Positions 1 through 7,549 of a stretch of 14,036 bases of DNA are shown here, one piece after another (the first letter of the stretch is position 1; each line of letters starts with the position of its first letter). Source of the DNA: JAGTVG01 sp964389805 (GTDB lineage: Bacteria > Bacteroidota > Bacteroidia > Cytophagales > Cyclobacteriaceae). The notes below the pieces were generated by a model, which worked only from the letters and a program-made list of their open reading frames with translations, was not told where the DNA came from and did not search any database. The DNA is taken from positions 1 to 14,036 of the forward strand of contig CAYMFU010000274.1 in the NCBI GenBank assembly GCA_964389805.1, given 5' to 3'. Made by a program: the position numbers and the translations under genes.

Positions 1-1599
1 CACTTATTACAGGAGCAGGAAACAAATGGTGATGAGAAATCAGTCAAGTTTCTATATATAATCGGGATATTTATTATAGTTATTGCCTGGGTAAATTATA
101 TAAATCTAACAACTTCCATGTCGATGGAGCGCGCTCTTGAAGTAGGTATGCGAAAAGTTGTTGGTGCGAATAGAATTAATCTGCTAGAACAGTTTTATAC
201 AGAATCTGGAATTATCAACTTTATTGGACTTTTAATTGCATTGGCTTTAATAGAGTTATTAAAACCGGTATTTTGTAGTATCACCGGAGTACCAGTTGAT
301 TATAGATTTTGGAGTCAACCCTGGTTTATATTATTTGTGATATTTACCTATATAACTGGGACCTTTATCACGGGTATGTATCCTGTATTTGCATTATCAT
401 CACTTAAACCAGTTCTGGTCCTTAATGGGAAGTTATTATCTGCTGCTCGAGGAATTAATCTCAGAAGAGTATTGGTAGTATCTCAGTTATTGATATCTAT
501 TATATTAATTACCGGGACATTTGCAGTTTTCTCACAGTTAAAGTTTATGAAATCACAAAATTTAGGTTTTGATATCGAACAAACTTTAGTTATAAACATA
601 CCGAAATCGATTGATTCAACATTAATTCAGCGAAAAGAAACTTTTAAACAAGAAGTAGCTAAACTATCAGGAGTTAAAGGCGTAGCATTTGGGACTGAAG
701 TCCCAGGTCGTAAAATATGGTGGGATAATGGCGGAATTTTTAAAGTAGGTCAAGATCCAACTTCCGGTAAAAACTATATGATTTTGGGAGTGGATGATGT
801 CTTTATTGATCTTTATGAAATGGGATTTGTAAACGGAAGAAATTTTTCAAGAGAATTTCCAACTGACAATCAAGCGGTAATTATAAATGAAACAGCTGTT
901 AAATGGCTTGAATTTGAAAGCCCTGATGATGCATTGAATAAACAAATAAATTATTGGGATAATATTTATACCATAATTGGGGTGCTTAAAGATTACAGGC
1001 ATGAATCACCAAAGGCACTACCTGAACCACAGATTTTCAGATACTTACCTGATGAAAGCAGGTTTGGAACCTTTTCTGTAAAGCTACAAACTGATAATAT
1101 AAAGGAGAATTTGAATGAAATAGAGAAAAAGTGGGGAGAGTTATTTTCAGGGTATCCATTTGATTATTTCTTTTTAGATATATATTATGATGAGCAATTT
1201 AAGGCGGATAAGCGTTTTGGAAAGGTGTTCGGAATATTTTCATTTCTTGCCATATTCATTACCTGTTTAGGTCTATTTGGTTTATCGTTGTATACAACAA
1301 ATTTAAAAACAAAGGAAATTGGTATTCGAAAGGTGCTTGGAGCTAAAACTTCAGATATTATAACACATATTTCAAAAGAATATATTTACCTGCTGATTAT
1401 AGCATTGACAATTTCAATTCCATTTCTGATTTGGGGGATTAATAGTTGGCTGAATAGATTTTCAGTAAAAATGTCAATTACGGTTTGGCTATTTATTGTT
1501 CCTGTAATTATTGTGTTTATTATAACCTTGATTTCAGTAAGCACTCATACAATAAAGGCTGCAAGACTTAATCCTGTTGATACTTTAAAATTCGAATAG
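1..1599 (+). CDS. FtsX/MacB-type ABC transporter permease (5' partial)
   Basis: This is the membrane subunit of an ABC exporter of the MacB/FtsX superfamily, working with a separate ATPase to move or release substrates at the cell envelope; the substrate cannot be predicted. The frame is open from base 1, so the true start lies left of the window and the ATG at 118 is internal. The visible 532 residues contain two copies of the FtsX signature that follows a membrane helix: EVGMRKVVGAN (residues 47-57) and EIGIRKVLGAK (about 439-449). Between them lies a soluble MacB-like periplasmic domain of roughly 200 residues. Hydrophobic helices flank both signatures, and the end has the typical tail AARLNPVDTLKFE. 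Bacteroidota family members are usually near 800 residues, so about a third is missing. No partner gene is visible downstream. Confidence 0.93.
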   Translation, partial: HLLQEQETNGDEKSVKFLYIIGIFIIVIAWVNYINLTTSMSMERALEVGMRKVVGANRINLLEQFYTESGIINFIGLLIALALIELLKPVFCSITGVPVDYRFWSQPWFILFVIFTYITGTFITGMYPVFALSSLKPVLVLNGKLLSAARGINLRRVLVVSQLLISIILITGTFAVFSQLKFMKSQNLGFDIEQTLVINIPKSIDSTLIQRKETFKQEVAKLSGVKGVAFGTEVPGRKIWWDNGGIFKVGQDPTSGKNYMILGVDDVFIDLYEMGFVNGRNFSREFPTDNQAVIINETAVKWLEFESPDDALNKQINYWDNIYTIIGVLKDYRHESPKALPEPQIFRYLPDESRFGTFSVKLQTDNIKENLNEIEKKWGELFSGYPFDYFFLDIYYDEQFKADKRFGKVFGIFSFLAIFITCLGLFGLSLYTTNLKTKEIGIRKVLGAKTSDIITHISKEYIYLLIIALTISIPFLIWGINSWLNRFSVKMSITVWLFIVPVIIVFIITLISVSTHTIKAARLNPVDTLKFE

Positions 1600-1733
1600 T
1601 TTGAATTGGTATTCTTATAATCTGATGAGGTAAAAAACTCATTCTTTCCTGCATAACATGGATGAAAGTATTGTTTTATTGAAAATATTGATCAATTTGT
1701 ATTTTTACGTTTTCAATAAGTGGATTTTAAAAG

Positions 1734-3578
1734 ATGAAGAAATTTAGATTAGCATTTCTGATAGCTATTTTAGGCTACTCAAATCTTAATGCCCAAACCT
1801 ATTGGCAAATAAATGCGGACCGGATTACCTCAAAATGGGCAAATCAAGTAAGCCCTGAGCATGTTTGGCAGGAATACCCACGCCCGCAAATGGTTAGGGA
1901 TCAGTGGCTTAACTTGAATGGTTTGTGGGATTACACAATTGTAGATTCAAATATGGGCATTCCCAATAGCTTTGATGGTCAGATCCTGGTCCCTTTTGCT
2001 GTAGAATCGGCCCTTTCGGGTGTGTCGAAGAGAATATCTGAAAATAATGTGCTTTGGTACAAGAGAACTTTCGAGATCCCTGAAAACTGGAAAGGAAAAA
2101 ATATTCTGCTTCATTTTGGAGCAGTGGACTGGGAAACTAATGTTATTGTAAATGGCATTAAAATTGGAAGCCATCAGGGGGGATATACACCGTTCTCGTT
2201 TGACATCAGTCATGCTGTAAATGCTTCAGGAACACAGGAATTAGTTGTTTCGGTTTGGGATCCTACCAGTAACGGAACACAGCCGCGTGGTAAGCAAGTT
2301 GTTAAACCACAGGGAATCTGGTATACTCCGGTTTCAGGCATCTGGCAGACGGTTTGGCTGGAACCTGTAAGTAGTCAATCGATTTCTTCTTTAAGAGTTA
2401 CTCCGGATATAGATAATGATCAACTCAAAATCATAGCAAATGCGAAAACCAATGCGCTAGAAGAATATAGTGTGACATATGAAGCATATGAAGGAACCGC
2501 AAAAATTGCTTCAGTAGAGGGCGAATTGAACTTACACGCAAATCTTACCATTGAAAACGCCAAATTATGGTCACCCGATAATCCGTTTTTATATGATCTG
2601 AAAGTCACACTTAAAAGAAAAGGGAAAACAATTGATGAAATTGGAAGCTACTTTGCCATGCGTAAGATAAGTGTTGATATTGGCAATGACGGGCATGAGC
2701 GTTTATACCTGAATAATGAACCGCTTTTCCAGCTTGGCACTCTTGACCAGGGTTGGTGGCCGGGTGGTTTATATACTGCCCCTTCAGACGAAGCTTTAAA
2801 ATACGATATAGAAGTGACGAAAAATAGCGGTTTCAATATGATCCGGAAACATGTCAAGGTAGAATCGGCAAGATGGTACTATCATTGTGACAGACTGGGT
2901 ATGCTGGTATGGCAGGACATGCCCAGTGGTGATAAAAGTGCCGACTGGCGGGGACCTTCGGGATACGATGGCCGCGAGATGAAGAGGACCGCACAGTCGG
3001 CTCATCAGTTCAATAAAGAGTGGAAAGAGATCATGGATGCTTTCTACCATTTTCCATCCATAGTCATGTGGGTGCCATTTAACGAAGCATGGGGACAATT
3101 CAATACTATGAAAGTTATCAACTGGACGATGGAATACGATCCGTCCAGACTGGTTAATGGTCCGAGTGGCGGTAACTTTTTCCCAGCCGGACACACCGTT
3201 GATCAGCACCAGTATCCCGGACCAGGAATACCTGATCTCAATATTCATGCACCAAATATTGTGGAGGGAAGGGTTCTTGTCCTTGGAGAATTCGGCGGAC
3301 TTGGTTTACCTGTTGAGGGTCACCTCTGGCAGAGTGAACGGAACTGGGGATATCGTAATTATGATGACAGGGAAGAATTGGTTAACTCATACAAAAAACT
3401 GATCGACAAGATTCCGGCATTAATAAAGAAGGGCCTCGCTGCTGCCATTTACACCCAAACAACCGACGTTGAGGGCGAGGTTAACGGGCTTATGACCTAC
3501 GATCGTGAGATCATTAAAATGGAGGCCGCCAAGGTGAAAGAAATAAACAGCCTGCTTTACGAGGTTGATTGGGAATAA
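1734..3578 (+). CDS. Secreted glycoside hydrolase family 2 (beta-galactosidase/glucuronidase-like)
   Basis: A retaining exo-glycosidase expected to cleave terminal beta-linked sugars from oligosaccharides in the periplasm or outside the cell. The start is followed by an Sec signal peptide (residues 1-20, probable cut NLNA/QT). The GH2 domain order is visible: sugar-binding jelly roll (about 45-210, with LNGLWDYTI and the VNGIKIGSHQGGYTPF strand), an immunoglobulin-like middle domain (about 215-310), then the TIM barrel (about 320-610). Glu451 in WVPFNEAWG is the likely acid/base and Glu519 in VLGEFGG the likely nucleophile; both are present. At 614 residues it is the short form of the family, without extra C-terminal domains. 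It sits 238 nt upstream of the agarase-like gene on the same strand, suggesting a shared polysaccharide role. Substrate specificity (galactose, glucuronate, mannose) cannot be told from sequence. Confidence 0.93.
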   Translation: MKKFRLAFLIAILGYSNLNAQTYWQINADRITSKWANQVSPEHVWQEYPRPQMVRDQWLNLNGLWDYTIVDSNMGIPNSFDGQILVPFAVESALSGVSKRISENNVLWYKRTFEIPENWKGKNILLHFGAVDWETNVIVNGIKIGSHQGGYTPFSFDISHAVNASGTQELVVSVWDPTSNGTQPRGKQVVKPQGIWYTPVSGIWQTVWLEPVSSQSISSLRVTPDIDNDQLKIIANAKTNALEEYSVTYEAYEGTAKIASVEGELNLHANLTIENAKLWSPDNPFLYDLKVTLKRKGKTIDEIGSYFAMRKISVDIGNDGHERLYLNNEPLFQLGTLDQGWWPGGLYTAPSDEALKYDIEVTKNSGFNMIRKHVKVESARWYYHCDRLGMLVWQDMPSGDKSADWRGPSGYDGREMKRTAQSAHQFNKEWKEIMDAFYHFPSIVMWVPFNEAWGQFNTMKVINWTMEYDPSRLVNGPSGGNFFPAGHTVDQHQYPGPGIPDLNIHAPNIVEGRVLVLGEFGGLGLPVEGHLWQSERNWGYRNYDDREELVNSYKKLIDKIPALIKKGLAAAIYTQTTDVEGEVNGLMTYDREIIKMEAAKVKEINSLLYEVDWE

Positions 3579-3834
3579 AGAAAGTAAAACGGATTTTCAG
3601 ACTTAAAAGCAACAAATTCCTTAAAAGTATATCTAAATAAACCTATCGAGGTCAAAGATTCCGTTTTTGGGTGGTCAATAGGCTGGATTTTCCAATCAGG
3701 TGTTATATAGATGTGTCCACAAGCTGTAAGCTGGGCGTGCGTAAGATGAATACAAGCTACATAAAACCTGAAAGCGAAAATAGCATTCATAGTATTTCAT
3801 GCACAAATTGCCATTATAAAAAGAAGTAATTAAA

Positions 3835-4995
3835 ATGAAAAATTTCAGATATTACACCACGATCATTATTCCTTCAATATTTTTTATTGTGGTAATGGTT
3901 GAATTATTTGCTCAAAGTAAGAGTAAAACAACACAACCAAACATAGAAGGCTTTTTTACTCTTGACAAAGTTGATAGCCATTGGTGGTTTATCACACCCC
4001 AGGGAAAACCATTCTTTTCTATTGGATTGAACCATATCGATCCGGCGAGTCTGCGCTATCCTGAGAATATTCATATTTGGGAGGAGAAATACAATGGCAG
4101 CACGATAGAATGGTTAGAGAATTCAGTAAAACCTAACCTGGAAGAATGGGGATTTAACACCATGGGATGGGAACAGGAAGTCACAGTAAGGCAATGGCAA
4201 CATTCAAGATCGTTCACCAATGATGAATTAAAAGTACTGGATATGCCTTATTGCAGGATGCTGCCATTCACAGAGTCTCATCAGTGGGAAAAACATACGG
4301 TACACTTTGATTTTTTTAGTGAAGAATGGATTGAGTGGTGTGACTATGTAGCGAGATCCTATTGTGCCGAAGTCAGGGATGATCCCAATCTTATCGGCTA
4401 TTTCTTTAGCGATTGCCCAACCTGGATACATGCCCGGCCTCAAAACGAATGGCGAGGTCCTATGTTTGATCCGGAAAAATTGGAGACACAGGAAGGACGC
4501 GACAATCTTTCTAAAATGGCAAAACAATACTATAAAACGATTCATGATGCCATTAGGAAATACGATAAAAATCATCTTATTCTCGGAGACCGTTATGAAG
4601 CAAACGCACCCATCGCGATGGAGGTTATCGAAGCCGCACTGCCTTATGTAGATGTGCTTTCTTTTCAGGATTTTAGAGATCCTACATTGCATCTTGATGA
4701 GTGGTATAAGAAAACGGGAAAGCCCGTGTTACTGGCTGATGGTTCTGGAATAACCAAAGGGGAAGGTATCTATAAACGCACAAGCGGTGAATGGTATGCA
4801 AAACAAATAGAAGCACTCTATGCCAATCCCGGATGTGTAGGATTTCATTTATGTGGAGCATATCAACGGAATAAAGCCAGGGCAAGAGGTTTGTTAGACG
4901 AGTACGAACATCCGGATATTGAAAATGTTGAAATCATACAGCAAAACAATGAGAAGATAGAAAAATGGATGAAAGAGCGATTTTCAGTAAAATAA
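3835..4995 (+). CDS. Secreted agarase-like TIM-barrel glycoside hydrolase
   Basis: Probably a secreted or surface polysaccharide hydrolase. Residues 8-26 form a hydrophobic signal peptide (probable cut LFAQ region, FA/QS). The mature part starts with GFFTLDKVDSHWWFITPQGK followed by FFSIGLNHID (61-69), the opening of beta-agarase-like (GH50/GH86-type) and related clan GH-A barrels. Further barrel landmarks are EWGFNTMGW (104-112), DDPNLIGYFFSDCPTW (182-197), YVDVLSFQDF (271-280) and GKPVLLADGSG (295-305). The usual acid/base Asn-Glu after the GYFF strand is replaced by Ser-Asp-Cys, and the nucleophile strand ends in Ala-Asp-Gly, so catalysis may use Asp193 and/or Asp302 or the family may be distinct. 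It follows the GH2 gene on the same strand. Agarase is a family resemblance, not a proven substrate. Confidence 0.75.
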   Translation: MKNFRYYTTIIIPSIFFIVVMVELFAQSKSKTTQPNIEGFFTLDKVDSHWWFITPQGKPFFSIGLNHIDPASLRYPENIHIWEEKYNGSTIEWLENSVKPNLEEWGFNTMGWEQEVTVRQWQHSRSFTNDELKVLDMPYCRMLPFTESHQWEKHTVHFDFFSEEWIEWCDYVARSYCAEVRDDPNLIGYFFSDCPTWIHARPQNEWRGPMFDPEKLETQEGRDNLSKMAKQYYKTIHDAIRKYDKNHLILGDRYEANAPIAMEVIEAALPYVDVLSFQDFRDPTLHLDEWYKKTGKPVLLADGSGITKGEGIYKRTSGEWYAKQIEALYANPGCVGFHLCGAYQRNKARARGLLDEYEHPDIENVEIIQQNNEKIEKWMKERFSVK

Positions 4996-5001
4996 TAAAT
5001 T

Positions 5002-5167
5002 ATGAAAAAAATATTTATAATAATACTGTTTGTCACGTCCAAGCTTGTTCTTTTAGCAGATGAACATCCTAACTGGACTTGCTCCAACAATCAGAAAATT
5101 AGATAAGCTCTTAAATGAGTTATTAGAACACTCCGCTGGACAACTAAGTCCGACCTGGTATAAGTAG
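5002..5167 (+). pseudogene. Remnant of a secreted protein (signal peptide plus frameshifted tail)
   Basis: Seven bases after the agarase-like gene an ATG opens a clear signal peptide (MKKIFIIILFVTSKLVLLA, then DEHPN), typical of secreted Bacteroidota enzymes, but the frame stops after 34 codons. A second frame (ATG at 5060, stop at 5165-5167) carries on with an amphipathic helix, LDKLLNELLEHSAGQLSP. The ADEHPN start and a helix of the form LDxLLNxxLxxxxAxLP resemble the two ends of secreted arylsulfatases, which would fit an internal deletion removing the whole catalytic core. That identity is an inference from short sequence; what is seen directly is a signal peptide with no protein behind it. 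Confidence 0.45.
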
Positions 5168-5213
5168 TTATGAGAGAATGCTATTTCCCAAAATGAATTC
5201 GGGATGCTCCAGT

Positions 5214-5390
5214 CTAAGGTGTAAGGTAGTTGCTCATATTGTAGAGCAACTTGTCCGCAACTGGATCTTTACCCAGGTTCGGAATGATTCTGAGCTGAGA
5301 GACTAAAGCCCGGCCCTTACCAAGTGGGAGGAGTGCCATATCTGTGTTCATTCTGGACGATCCGTTCCTCCTGGATATATCAAAACCATT
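5214..5390 (-). pseudogene. C-terminal fragment of a glycoside-hydrolase-like protein
   Basis: Reading the minus strand from 5390 gives 58 sense codons ending in TAG (5214-5216), with no suitable start and stops just upstream (TGA 5391-5393, TAG before it). The peptide is protein-like: NGFDISRRNGSSRMNTDM, then LLPLGKGRALVSQLRI, then NLGKDPVADKLLYNMSNYL. The pattern GKGR-x-(V/L)-x-S-Q-L ... DPVAD-(K/R)-LLYN-(L/M) is characteristic of the C-terminal GATase-like/sandwich part of several secreted glycoside hydrolases. A second frame directly upstream reads HPGIVLLKWF and may be a frameshifted continuation. It lies 70 nt downstream of the truncated phosphatase on the same strand, so one deletion could have removed the phosphatase C-terminus and most of this gene. 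The exact enzyme family is not recognisable. Confidence 0.6.
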
Positions 5391-5459
5391 TCAATAACAC
5401 TATGCCAGGATGCCTAACCAAATAATATTTCTACTCAAATTTTGAATTACTTAATTTTT

Positions 5460-6554
5460 TTATCCAGGATCATTTTGAATGATCATATGATCCGGATCAA
5501 ACTCATCAGAATATCCATAGTGTCCTTTTAACAGATAACTTCTTTCATAAATATGGCTATGTCCGCCTAATACCAGATCAACACCATGTTCCTCTAATAT
5601 CGGAAGAAAATTCTCGCGCATTTCCTGCATTCTGCCATCACTATCCTTATCCCGGTCCGAATCATGAGATCCCTTGGTGTATACAGGATGATGAAAATAT
5701 GCGATCTTCCAATTATGATCATCATTTTCAAGGTCCGTACGTAACCAATTGGCCATTTCACCATTTTTATCTCTCGGCGTATCTTCAGAATCCATAGAAA
5801 TAAAATGTATATCCCCGTAATTGAATGAGTAGTAGGCCTCTTTCCCTGAAGGTATCCCCCCAGCTTCACCATTCTTTGGGGTAGTAAAAATGTTATAGTA
5901 TGGTCCAGATCCAAACTGAGAATCAGCACTGCGCATATCATGATTTCCCGGAGTAGGCCAGATGACAGTATTCCGCATCATCCCTTTATATACGCCGTCG
6001 AATATACCTCTCTGGAATTCAGATTGAGAACCATAAAAATAGCCTATATCACCCAACATCAGCCAAACATCCGTGTGTTTATCACGGCTGTACTTCATAT
6101 ACCCTTTTCTTACCCGTTCTGGGATATAATCTCCTGTCCCGAAATCTCCTATGGCCCATATCCTGACGGTTTCATTGTAAGGCGATCGGGGTGAAGTAAT
6201 AAAATAATAAGTTGGGTCGTCTTATAAAAATAATTTCTTATGATTTCCAATGGTACAATATTATTTTGTATGTTCATTCAGGCCCTCGATAAGAACCTCA
6301 TGGTCTTTTGTCTTTCTCTCAAGGAATTTTATTCGATCCAACTGGTCCGGGTTGGTTCCAAAAACTACTTTGCTGGAAGTTGGGTTATTCGTCTGCCACT
6401 TTATGATCATACTTGTCGAGGTACCTGACTGCAGGTACGGCCCACGAAGTAATTTTAAACCATCTGTTAAATGTCTTTCTCCAGGAGATAGGGATAAGAC
6501 CACAGAGGAAATAAGTAAAAAAATTACCGCCAATATAGATGCTTTTCGAATCAC
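5460..6554 (-). pseudogene. Purple-acid-phosphatase-like metallophosphoesterase, broken by two stop codons
   Basis: Normally a secreted, metal-dependent phosphatase. The frame from the ATG at 6554 gives a signal peptide (about 1-23), then the fibronectin-like N-terminal domain of purple acid phosphatases (LRGPYLQSGTSTSMIIKW ... SSKVVFGTNP). TAA stops occur at codon 98 (6261-6263) and codon 111 (6222-6224). The same frame continues without any shift: TYYFITSPRSPYNETVRIW, then the five metallophosphoesterase blocks GDFG (Asp137), GDIGYFYG (Asp169, Tyr172), GNHD (204-207), FHHP (His288/289) and GGHSH (His332, His334). The protein then ends at codon 364 soon after GHYGYSDEFDPDH, short of the usual C-terminus. 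Homologues read HTKYYY... at the first stop, so a Tyr codon probably became TAA; the second may come from CAA. It sits 49 nt downstream of the lipoprotein gene. An internal ATG at 6098 would miss Asp137 and is not a plausible functional start. Confidence 0.85.
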
Positions 6555-6603
6555 AATCGTTTGGCATTGGGTATTGAGTATTTAAGGTACAAAAAAAAAT
6601 AAA

Positions 6604-6963
6604 TTATTCCCAGAAATCAAGTCCGCTCTCCTCACCCTCTCCAAGATAATTAAAAGGTCCTTCACCTGTCAGAAAATCTCCTGCCTCTAAATTTAATGAA
6701 CCAGAAACAACCGTCAATGAACTCAAATTTGATGTGTATCGAAATTCTGAACATAACTGATAGGCTGAAATATTTAATGTGGATTCATCGAAATTTTTAA
6801 AGGAATATGTGTCGCTAATTGGGTCTATTGACAGGATTTTCAGGATGGCGTCACCCGGAATTGGACCTGGAGTTGGATCAATATTGTCTTCATCGTCATG
6901 GCAGGAAATCAATGCTAGGCTAATAACTAAAACAATGATCAAGCTTAGATTTAGTTTTTTCAT
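6604..6963 (-). CDS. Small lipoprotein with lamin-tail-like domain, possibly C-terminally shortened
   Basis: A 119-residue predicted lipoprotein of unknown function. The signal peptide ends in ALISC, giving a lipidated Cys21, followed by an acidic stretch (HDDEDN) and a Pro/Gly linker (DPTPGPIPG, 29-37), the usual arrangement for surface or periplasmic lipoproteins in this phylum. Residues about 40-98 (ILSIDPISDTYSFKNF ... ISAYQLCSEFRY ... LTVVSGSLNLEAGDFL) resemble the lamin-tail-like beta domain of many secreted Bacteroidota proteins. Such domains normally continue about 30 residues to an acidic, Asp-Trp-Gly-rich end; here the chain ends LGEGEESGLDFWE, so the last part may be compressed. 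It precedes the phosphatase pseudogene on the same strand with a 49-nt gap, probably as one transcription unit. Confidence 0.7.
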   Translation of the reverse strand: MKKLNLSLIIVLVISLALISCHDDEDNIDPTPGPIPGDAILKILSIDPISDTYSFKNFDESTLNISAYQLCSEFRYTSNLSSLTVVSGSLNLEAGDFLTGEGPFNYLGEGEESGLDFWE

Positions 6964-7246
6964 ACTTGTCGTACTTTAAAGTTTGGATAATGACAAATAC
7001 GACATTTATTAATGCTTGTTTAATTTTGATGCATCGAGAGGAATTATAATAACTTAATTGTCAGGAAAGAGACTTGTTTGTGATCCTGATCAAAGGTTTT
7101 TGATTAATGTTTCAATCGGTTTTAAGAATCATAAATTCCAACTGGTATCGGAATTTATAAAATTATACATCTCTTATCTTGCGTGATTATTCTATTTAAA
7201 AATTAGAGAAATCCCCACTAGCTCAGGCTTAAACACCTCACGATAA

Positions 7247-7273
7247 TAGGTAAAAGAAAGCGTCTGATACATT
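7247..7273 (+). repeat. Dispersed intergenic repeat, copy 1 of 3
   Basis: TAGGTAAAAGAAAG followed by CGTCTGATACATT. It shares the order TAG, AAAGAAAG, then TC(T/C)GAT(A/G)(C/T)A(T/C)T with copies at 8806-8830 and 9788-9813. All three are intergenic and in the same orientation. Read on the minus strand it encodes VSDAFFYLL. Confidence 0.55.
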
Positions 7274-7469
7274 CTGATTTGAAATTGAAGATGTTCATAC
7301 GATCAAATTTATCATAGTGAAAGACACCCTCCCGTATAACATTCTTTGATAACAACCGACAAATAGTGGATTATACATTATTCTGTTATAAAATTGTAAA
7401 TACTCGGATTCGGGCATTTCGTGTTCATTAATGTACACGACACATCATAAAACAATTTCTCAGGTGTTA

Positions 7470-7502
7470 TTTGTATGGAAAAAATGTTCTGGCATAATTT
7501 TG
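7470..7502 (+). promoter_or_regulatory. Bacteroidota-type promoter for the amidohydrolase gene
   Basis: A TTTG element at 7470-7473 is followed after 21 nt by TAATTTTG at 7495-7502, an exact match to the Bacteroidota primary-sigma -7 consensus TAnnTTTG with a suitable -33 element and spacing. It lies 47 nt upstream of the ATG at 7550, leaving a short leader. Assigned from pattern only. Confidence 0.5.
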
Positions 7503-7549
7503 GTGTTTCCTATTTCAGATATATACCATTAATTTTTTAGCCTTTTATT

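Larger units (their letters stand above)
6964..7549. other. Gene-free divergent intergenic region (586 nt)
   Basis: This AT-rich stretch separates the leftward lipoprotein gene from the rightward amidohydrolase. No credible reading frame was found on either strand. It contains one copy of a dispersed intergenic repeat (7247-7273) and, near its right end, a promoter-like pair for the amidohydrolase (7470-7502). Nothing else is recognisable; it may hold regulatory DNA for both sides. Confidence 0.6.

Noticed and set aside
1624..1643. GATGAG/CTCATT hairpin after the permease gene
   Set aside because: Only 5-6 bp with an 8-nt loop and no T-tract; too weak to call a terminator.
1659..1748. 29-codon plus-strand frame (MDESIVLLKILINLYFY...) ending inside the GH2 start
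   Set aside because: It overlaps the GH2 signal-peptide region in another frame and has no clear ribosome site; low-complexity AT-rich DNA gives such frames by chance.
2796..3248. 150-codon minus-strand frame inside the GH2 gene
   Set aside because: It is the antisense shadow of a well-supported gene with both catalytic Glu residues; no domain is visible in the shadow.
3557..3790. Minus-strand 77-codon frame overlapping the GH2 3' end, and a plus-strand frame reading DLKATNSLKVYLNKPIEV
   Set aside because: Neither resembles a family I recognise. Both lie in the 256-nt gap between two glycoside hydrolase genes and could be remnants, but no motif supports this.
4228..4692. 154-codon minus-strand frame inside the agarase-like gene
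   Set aside because: Antisense shadow of the agarase-like gene with no recognisable motif.
6098..6098. ATG at 6098 as start of an independent 212-residue phosphatase
   Set aside because: The preceding codons in the same frame encode the first metal-binding block (IGDFGTG), which a functional enzyme needs; the frame continues upstream to the N-terminal domain through two stops.
7221..7229. CTCAGGCTT shared with 9862-9870
   Set aside because: Nine matching bases, but their order relative to the neighbouring dispersed repeat is reversed between the two sites; probably chance.
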